A program made the position numbers and the translations under genes. Under the pieces are notes generated by a model. That model searched no databases. It saw nothing but the letters and a program-made list of their open reading frames with translations, and was not told where the DNA came from. DNA of 63,666 nucleotides from Brevundimonas sp. (GTDB lineage: Bacteria > Pseudomonadota > Alphaproteobacteria > Caulobacterales > Caulobacteraceae), in contig NZ_JAEMRD010000005.1 of the NCBI RefSeq assembly GCF_016463485.1, positions 1 to 63,666 of the forward strand. Direction: 5' to 3'. Shown here piece by piece: positions 58,001-63,666 of the stretch (the stretch's first letter is position 1; each line of letters starts with the position of its first letter).

Positions 58001-58981
58001 ATGGCCGCCCTGCACGAAATGCATCCCTCGACGATCGAAGAGGCCCTGCCTGCGCTGGAGACGGACGTCTTCCGCGGCTATCTGGGAGACGACCCCGAGC
58101 GGATCCGCGCCATCATGCCGACCGACACTGCGGTCGATCCCACCTGTTTCACCGACGCCATGGGCGTGAAGGTGTCGCTGGACTACTGCCCCTGGATCTG
58201 GGACCGCACGGGCTTCGTCGAGACCCGCATCCCGATCCCGACCGACACCTATCTTGGCGAGGCGATCGAGTACGTCGGCTTCGCCGTCGCGGTTGAGAGA
58301 GCCACCGGCCGCGACACCCTGACGATCGTCGAACTGGGCGCCGGCTGGGGTCCGTGGGTGTCCCTGGGCTCGGTCAACGCGCACCGGTTGGGTTTCCCCA
58401 ACGCCCGCATCGTCGCTTTCGAGGCCGACGGCGACCGATACAACGCCCTGCGCCAGCATCTGGCGCTCAACAACATCGTCCCGGCCGACGCGCCCGCCGA
58501 GGGCGAGGCCGCAGGCTATCAGTGGAAACTGCATCACGCCGCCGCCCACTGGGAGGACAGTGTCCTGTACTGGCCGGCCGAGTCCAATGTGCTGGACGCC
58601 GGCATGGCCGCGATCACCGACCCCGACGCGACCAACGACTACCGCGGCCAGCCGATCGCCACCATCGAGGTCAAGGCCGTCAGCGTGACCCGCGCCCTGG
58701 CTCACCTCGACATCATCGATTTCATGCACATCGACATCCAGGGTGGCGAGGAAGACTTGCTGCCCCGCATCATCGACGACCTTGAGACCAAGGTCCGCGT
58801 CCTGTTCCTCGGCACCCACAGCCGCAAGATCGAGGGCGACTTCATCCAGATGCTGGGCGACCGGGGCTGGCATCTGTTCCGCGAGCGGCCCTGCCAGTTC
58901 TATCCGATGTCGGAGGCCCCGACCCTGGTCGGCCGCACCTACATGGACGGGGCACAGCTCTGGATCAATCCGCGCCTGTAG
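58001..58981 (+). CDS. FkbM-family SAM-dependent methyltransferase
   Basis: 326 residues. SAM motif I IVELGAGWGPWVS (about residues 108-120), acidic loop VAFEADGDRYNALRQHLALN, and the FkbM-type motif DFMHIDIQGGEEDLLPR late in the domain. The first 100 residues are a separate N-terminal extension. FkbM proteins methylate hydroxyls of sugars or secondary metabolites and are frequent in LPS/exopolysaccharide loci. The start at 58001 is the only good Met. It stands alone, 112 bp after dapD, with a hairpin after its stop. Confidence 0.87.
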   Translation: MAALHEMHPSTIEEALPALETDVFRGYLGDDPERIRAIMPTDTAVDPTCFTDAMGVKVSLDYCPWIWDRTGFVETRIPIPTDTYLGEAIEYVGFAVAVERATGRDTLTIVELGAGWGPWVSLGSVNAHRLGFPNARIVAFEADGDRYNALRQHLALNNIVPADAPAEGEAAGYQWKLHHAAAHWEDSVLYWPAESNVLDAGMAAITDPDATNDYRGQPIATIEVKAVSVTRALAHLDIIDFMHIDIQGGEEDLLPRIIDDLETKVRVLFLGTHSRKIEGDFIQMLGDRGWHLFRERPCQFYPMSEAPTLVGRTYMDGAQLWINPRL

Positions 58982-58987
58982 GGTGAT

Positions 58988-59009
58988 CCGGCGGGTTCAG
59001 GCCCGCCGG
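58988..59009. terminator. hairpin between convergent methyltransferase and phaA genes
   Basis: A perfect 8-bp stem CCGGCGGG/CCCGCCGG with loop TTCAGG, seven bases after the methyltransferase stop and 18 bases before the phaA stop. No T-run follows on either strand, so termination is only likely. Confidence 0.45.
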
Positions 59010-59027
59010 CCACCAGACCGAACGGAC

Positions 59028-60209
<1,182 letters not shown>

Positions 60210-60352
60210 TCATCCGGTGCTGAAATATTGCGTGGCGTTTCTGCCGCATCCGACGGCTTTCGTCACGCCCCATACGCGGGATTCAGCGGATGGTCATCGG
60301 CTTGCGCTCAGATGGAGGGAACGAACCGAATGGTCGGCGGCTTGATGGAGCC

Positions 60353-61063
60353 ATGAGGATGCGCCTGAAGTCATTGTTTACCCATGTCTGCACGCCCGAC
60401 GCGCTGGACATGATCGATCACTACCAGACCCGGGCCGAGCGCCTGGCCGATCTGTGGGTCCATATCACCGGCCTGTCCCTGGCCAGTGTCGGCGGCATCG
60501 TCCTGGCGGTGCTGGCGGCGATCTACGGCGGGCCCGGCGCCGTCATCGCCACGGCGGTCTATGCGATCTGCCTGATCGCCATGCTGACCACCTCGACCAT
60601 CTACAACTGGACAAACCCCTGTGCCGCCCGGCCCGTGCTGAGGCGGATGGACGAGGCGGCCATCTTTCTGATGATCGCCGGCAGCTACACCCCCTTCACG
60701 ACCCAGAGGTTCGAGGGGATGTGGGCCATCGGCTTCACCCTGGTGGTCTGGGCCATCGCGGCGGCGGGCGTGGCGGTCAAGCTGGTGGCTCCGCGTATCT
60801 CGGACGCCTTCTGGAGCGGGGTCTATATCCTGTTCGGCTGGCTGGCGGTGGTGGCGATGAAGCCCATGCTGGAAACGGTCCACCCGATCGCCCTGGCTCT
60901 GCTGGTGCTGGGCGGGCTGATCTACACGACCGGCGTGTTCGTCTTCATCAGCCCCCGGGTGAAGTTCCGCCGCGCCATCTGGCACGGGTTCGTGGTGGCG
61001 GGTGCCGCCGTTCACTGGGTCGCGGTTCTCGTCGGGGTCGTTCTGGCCCCTCAGTTGGCCTGA
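60353..61063 (+). CDS. HlyIII/PAQR-family seven-helix membrane protein
   Basis: About 236 residues with seven hydrophobic segments. Motifs: ERLADLWVHITGLSLASVGG, STIYNWTNPCAARPVLRRMD, EAAIFLMIAGSYTPFTT and the last-helix AAVHWVAVLVGVV. The conserved His/Asp residues of the ceramidase-like CREST/PAQR superfamily are present in part. The name 'hemolysin III' is historical; toxin activity is doubtful. ATG 60359 has the better Shine-Dalgarno spacing (GGAG 60346-60349), so the start may be two codons later. It lies between phaA and phaR. Confidence 0.88.
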   Translation: MRMRLKSLFTHVCTPDALDMIDHYQTRAERLADLWVHITGLSLASVGGIVLAVLAAIYGGPGAVIATAVYAICLIAMLTTSTIYNWTNPCAARPVLRRMDEAAIFLMIAGSYTPFTTQRFEGMWAIGFTLVVWAIAAAGVAVKLVAPRISDAFWSGVYILFGWLAVVAMKPMLETVHPIALALLVLGGLIYTTGVFVFISPRVKFRRAIWHGFVVAGAAVHWVAVLVGVVLAPQLA

Positions 61064-61155
61064 TGTCGTGGTCCCGGAACGCGGTGCAACAAGCCTCTGG
61101 CGTCTCACTTCGCACTGCGGGATACTGATCAAAATCGACAGGGAGCTGGATCGGC

Positions 61156-61782
61156 GTGGCTGACGACAAACCCAACACTGGCAAGGCCAAGGACGGCGAC
61201 GTCGTCGTCATCAAGAAATACGCCAACCGCCGCCTCTACAACACCCGCACCAGCGCCTACGTCACCCTGGAAGACCTCGCCAAAATGGTGCGAGAGGGCA
61301 CCGACTTCGTGGTCTTCGACGCCAAGACCAACGAGGAACTGACCCGCCAGATCCTGACCCAGATCATCTTCGAGGAAGAGAGCCGGGGCGAGGCCCTGCT
61401 GCCGGTCCAGTTCCTGCGCCAGCTGATCGGCTTCTACGGCGGCCAGATGCAGGGGGTGCTGCCCTCCTATCTGGAGATGTCGCTGGAGAGCTTCTCGCGC
61501 CAGCAGGAACAGTACCGCACCCAGGTCGCCAAGGCCTTCTCCAGCGGCCCGACCGGCAGCCTCATGGAGGAGGCCGTCAAGCAGAACATGGCCATGTTCC
61601 AGAACGCCATGAAGATGTTCCCGGCCTTCTCGACCTATGCCGCCGCCCGTCCCGAGCCCGAGGCACCCCAGGAGACCGCGCCGTCAGCCCCCTCCGGCCC
61701 CGACCCGCTGGACGAGATGCGCCGCCAGATGGACGAGATGCGGGCCCAGATCGATCGCATAGCCTCGCCCCCCAAGCCGTGA
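61156..61782 (+). CDS. phaR: polyhydroxyalkanoate synthesis repressor PhaR
   Basis: Binds DNA and PHB granules and represses phasin and its own gene until granules form. 208 residues: DNA-binding PHB_acc_N domain VVIKKYANRRLYNTRTSAYV plus TLEDLAKMVREG, then the accumulation-regulator domain (QILTQIIFEEESRGEALLPV, QFLRQLIGFYGGQMQGVLPS), and a Met/Gln-rich amphipathic tail probably for granule contact. It starts with GTG 61156. A small gene follows 13 bp later and may be co-transcribed. Confidence 0.95.
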   Translation: MADDKPNTGKAKDGDVVVIKKYANRRLYNTRTSAYVTLEDLAKMVREGTDFVVFDAKTNEELTRQILTQIIFEEESRGEALLPVQFLRQLIGFYGGQMQGVLPSYLEMSLESFSRQQEQYRTQVAKAFSSGPTGSLMEEAVKQNMAMFQNAMKMFPAFSTYAAARPEPEAPQETAPSAPSGPDPLDEMRRQMDEMRAQIDRIASPPKP

Positions 61783-61795
61783 GGACCGTCGGGCA

Positions 61796-62170
61796 ATGAC
61801 CGACGGCGTCCGACCCATTCCCCCGATCGCGGGCAATGAGCGTCGCTCCGGCGATCGTCGCGCGTCCCAGCGGCGCACGCCCGGCGAAGGCCCCGCCTCT
61901 CGCGCCCTCGTTCCGACAGACGTCGAGCCCGACCCTGCACAGGATGGCCCGGCAGAGCCTGCCCAGCGCGCCACCCTGATGCGCGACGTCAGTGCCGCCC
62001 CCGCCGCCGCCTTCGCAGCCCAGCTGATCGGCCAGGGCGGGCAGCGCACCGGCATCCGGGGCGGACCGCCGGTCATGGACGCGGCCCGTTCGACCTATCT
62101 GGGGGCCGAGTATTCGGGCGACAAGGAACGCCGCCCCCCCGTCGGCAAGACCGGCAAGACCGAGGTCTGA
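61796..62170 (+). CDS. uncharacterised small protein downstream of phaR
   Basis: 124 residues, Pro/Ala/Arg-rich and mostly disordered. One ordered-looking part AAPAAAFAAQLIGQGGQRTG is followed by RSTYLGAEYSGDKERRP near the C-terminus. The pattern 'F.AQL.GQ...G..RG........A...Y...E' suggests a conserved Caulobacterales/Rhizobiales family whose name I do not know. It is 13 bp after phaR, so probably in the same operon. Confidence 0.7.
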   Translation: MTDGVRPIPPIAGNERRSGDRRASQRRTPGEGPASRALVPTDVEPDPAQDGPAEPAQRATLMRDVSAAPAAAFAAQLIGQGGQRTGIRGGPPVMDAARSTYLGAEYSGDKERRPPVGKTGKTEV

Positions 62171-62263
62171 TCGGCCGGCCCGCGTGCCGGTTCGCCTGAT
62201 GCGCGATCTGGCCCGGGCCTTGCAGCGAACGGGACCTCTGTCCCGATCCAGCGGTCCCGGCCC

Positions 62264-62338
62264 ATGTCATTCCTCTCCTCCGCCTTCCGCGCCTTCGACG
62301 TCATGGTCGTCGCAGTCCTGTTCGCGGCCCTGCTCTGA
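62264..62338 (+). CDS. possible 24-residue hydrophobic peptide
   Basis: An ATG-initiated frame encoding MSFLSSAFRAFDVMVVAVLF, then AALL and a stop. It would be a single membrane helix. It lies in the 228-bp gap between two small genes on the same strand. No good Shine-Dalgarno was seen. It may be chance, but the hydrophobic make-up is suggestive. Confidence 0.25.
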   Translation: MSFLSSAFRAFDVMVVAVLFAALL

Positions 62339-62398
62339 ACTTGACGGGAGGGGCGGCCGGGCGGAGACCCCGTCCATGCCCCTCGCCCACGACCCGTC

Positions 62399-62929
62399 AT
62401 GAGCAACGCCCGCGCCATCCAGGCCATCGCCCTTGTCCTCGTCGCCGGGGGTGCCCTGGCGGTCCAGCTTCTGCGAGGCCGCAAGGTCGAGCCGTCGCCC
62501 GACGACGAGACCGTCGCGCTGACCCCCGCGATCCGCGCCCACCTGACGGCCCTGCGGTCCGAAGCGCGCGACTGGACCTTGGACCCCGACGCCGGGCCCG
62601 TCTCGCCCAAGGTCGTGCGCCGGGTCGAGACCGCCCTGAACACCCTGATCGAAGACATCCTGTCCGAGCCGGACGGCCCGCTGGAGGCAGCCGACGTCGC
62701 GGGTCGGCTGGGGCTCGGCCTTGCCGCCCTGAAGACAGCCCCCGCGCCGATGACGGCCTTGGCCTGGGGCCGGATGATCGAGGTCTGGTATGTGCTGGGG
62801 TTTCGCTCACCCACCGGCTATTTCGACCATGACCCGGCCGACCTGCCCGAGGGTTGGGGCGAGCCCCTGCCGCCCGGCTGGACCGCCCCGGACCAGCCCC
62901 GTCCCGTGGCGACCGGAACCGATCGTTAA
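62399..62929 (+). CDS. uncharacterised protein with N-terminal membrane helix
   Basis: 176 residues. One hydrophobic segment near the start (IQAIALVLVAGGALAVQLL), then an acidic helical domain and a Pro-rich C-terminus (DPADLPEGWGEPLPPGWTAP). It is unlike any family I can name. Codon usage matches the neighbours and it is co-directional with the genes on both sides. Confidence 0.65.
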   Translation: MSNARAIQAIALVLVAGGALAVQLLRGRKVEPSPDDETVALTPAIRAHLTALRSEARDWTLDPDAGPVSPKVVRRVETALNTLIEDILSEPDGPLEAADVAGRLGLGLAALKTAPAPMTALAWGRMIEVWYVLGFRSPTGYFDHDPADLPEGWGEPLPPGWTAPDQPRPVATGTDR

Positions 62930-62986
62930 CCCACGAGGCGCACCCTCGGTTTCTGACGCCCCCGTTCCCCGTCCATGGGTCTGACG

Positions 62987-63370
62987 ATGTCGAGTATCCT
63001 CACCAGTTCCACCCGCCGCTCGCGCGACCATTTCGAGCCGCAGGATTCCGATCCCCAGGAACAGCGCCGCCTGCGCGGCCTGCTGGAACAGATCGACTAC
63101 ACCGCCTTCATTTCCAACCGCGAGGTCATCGCCGCCTCCCTGTCGGTGATCGACGCGGCCATGTTCCAGCGCCTGGCCGTCTCGGTCGCCACGGCCCGCA
63201 CCAAATGGGTGTCGGAGGCGCTGCGCCTGTCGGAATCCGGCTCACCCGTCACCCCCGACCAGACGGCTCGGCTCACCGCCTTCCGCAGCGCCTATGAGGA
63301 ACTGTCGGAAGCCTATGAAGGCCTGCGCCGCATGGTCGAGCGCGGCTACCTGACCCTTCGGCCCGCCTGA
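62987..63370 (+). CDS. uncharacterised helical protein
   Basis: 127 residues, nearly all helical and charged (QEQRRLRGLLEQIDYTAFIS; AMFQRLAVSVATARTKWVSE; AFRSAYEELSEAYEGLRRMV). No membrane part and no known motif. An ATG at 62975 would add four residues. Downstream is a tandem 9-bp repeat and then a hairpin. Confidence 0.65.
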   Translation: MSSILTSSTRRSRDHFEPQDSDPQEQRRLRGLLEQIDYTAFISNREVIAASLSVIDAAMFQRLAVSVATARTKWVSEALRLSESGSPVTPDQTARLTAFRSAYEELSEAYEGLRRMVERGYLTLRPA

Positions 63371-63403
63371 TCGGCGACCCGAAAGGTCGGCAAAAAGCGT
63401 CGA

Positions 63404-63466
63404 CCGTTTCAACCGTTTCAACCGTTTCAACCGTTTCAACCGTTTCAACCGTTTCAACCGTTTGGA
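63404..63466. repeat. 9-bp tandem repeat (CCGTTTCAA)
   Basis: Six perfect units plus one degenerate unit, directly repeated without spacers, 34 bp after the last plus-strand gene. Too short in period and without spacers to be CRISPR. Same unit length and similar make-up (TTTCA) as the repeats at 1984-2017 and 37908-37933. Confidence 0.95.
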
Positions 63467-63522
63467 ATCCGACGGAGACGGTCATCACCCACACCACATA
63501 GCCGCTGCCAGCCAATGCGCAA

Positions 63523-63554
63523 GCATGCAGAAGGAATAAATTCCTTCTGCATGC
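63523..63554. terminator. perfect 14-bp inverted repeat between convergent genes
   Basis: GCATGCAGAAGGAA and its exact complement flank a TAAA loop. It lies between a plus-strand gene ending at 63370 and a minus-strand frame ending at 63573. There is no clear T-run, though TTTA sits in the loop on the minus strand. Probably a bidirectional terminator. Confidence 0.6.
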
Positions 63555-63572
63555 CCTCTCCCTGCGGCCGCC

Positions 63573-63666
63573 TCAGTCCAGCGGCTGGGGCCGGGTCGAG
63601 ATCGGGGCGTCGGGATCGGCCTGCGAGGGCCTCGCGGCGGTTGGAGGCGGCGGGGCGGGGACGATC
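63573..63666 (-). CDS. 3' end of an unidentified gene (partial)
   Basis: A minus-strand frame open from the window edge to TGA at 63573-63575, giving about 30 residues rich in Pro and Ala (VPAPPPPTAARPSQADPDAP...RPQPLD). This fits a disordered C-terminus, and the inverted repeat 19 bp beyond the stop supports a real gene end. No family can be assigned. Confidence 0.4.
   Translation of the reverse strand, partial: IVPAPPPPTAARPSQADPDAPISTRPQPLD

Noticed and set aside
60353..61063. Calling the HlyIII protein a haemolysin belonging to the secretion island
   Set aside because: The family is a seven-helix membrane protein related to PAQR receptors; the name is historical and it is 5 kb from the exporter cluster.
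63404..63466. CRISPR-like array
   Set aside because: The unit is 9 bp and directly repeated with no spacers; no cas genes are present.

Overview
The window is GC-rich chromosomal DNA from an alphaproteobacterium, most likely Caulobacterales and Brevundimonas-like. This is inferred from gene content and order: argB / pyrimidine nucleotidase / dapD, lspA beside a DUF3035 lipoprotein, PhaR, an RsaD/RsaE-like type I exporter with RTX cargo, and GCTAG-type -10 elements. No rRNA, tRNA or CRISPR array was seen. Nearly every base is coding or repeat, and genes commonly overlap by ATGA.

Left part (1-12.6 kb): housekeeping genes. These are the end of a probable Gfo/Idh/MocA oxidoreductase, an alpha/beta hydrolase, a family 9 (heptosyltransferase-like) glycosyltransferase, infC-rpmI-rplT interrupted by an exported S9 peptidase, a soluble hybrid histidine kinase, a hotdog thioesterase, a DUF3035 lipoprotein, lspA, and a large exported M16 peptidase.

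12.7-28.5 kb: branched-chain and propionate catabolism. mmsB, an isobutyryl-CoA-type acyl-CoA dehydrogenase and mmsA carry valine intermediates to propionyl-CoA. pccB, pccA, mutA, mutB and mce carry propionyl-CoA to succinyl-CoA. TetR and LysR regulators and a TGCAAATTTGCA palindrome lie among them. The gaps hold three families of palindromic repeats. Two direct copies of one family bracket a GIY-YIG nuclease gene inserted between pccB and pccA.

28.6-34.2 kb: a membrane LytTR regulator, a DUF2141 exported protein, polA, and a redoxin-like/2OG-Fe(II) oxygenase fusion.

34.2-55.3 kb: a secretion island and the most interesting part. It has a type I exporter (ABC ATPase plus HlyD adaptor), two giant non-catalytic RTX proteins, a serralysin-type M10 zinc protease with RTX repeats and an internal PPC domain, a lipoprotein resembling the AprI/Inh protease inhibitors, galU, and an overlapping glycosyltransferase-glycosyltransferase-TPR operon. 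The three RTX proteins share a C-terminal module and end in Asp-Trp-(Tyr/Leu)-Leu. Together they repeat a DFxxGxDxIDL-like module about 17 times. One gene carries a 375-bp tandem duplication that looks perfect. The outer-membrane TolC-type component is not in the window.

55.4-63.7 kb: argB-HAD-dapD (arginine and lysine/peptidoglycan precursor synthesis), an FkbM-type methyltransferase, phaA and the polyhydroxyalkanoate regulator phaR around a HlyIII/PAQR membrane protein, a run of small uncharacterised genes, a 9-bp tandem repeat, and the 3' end of a gene on the minus strand.
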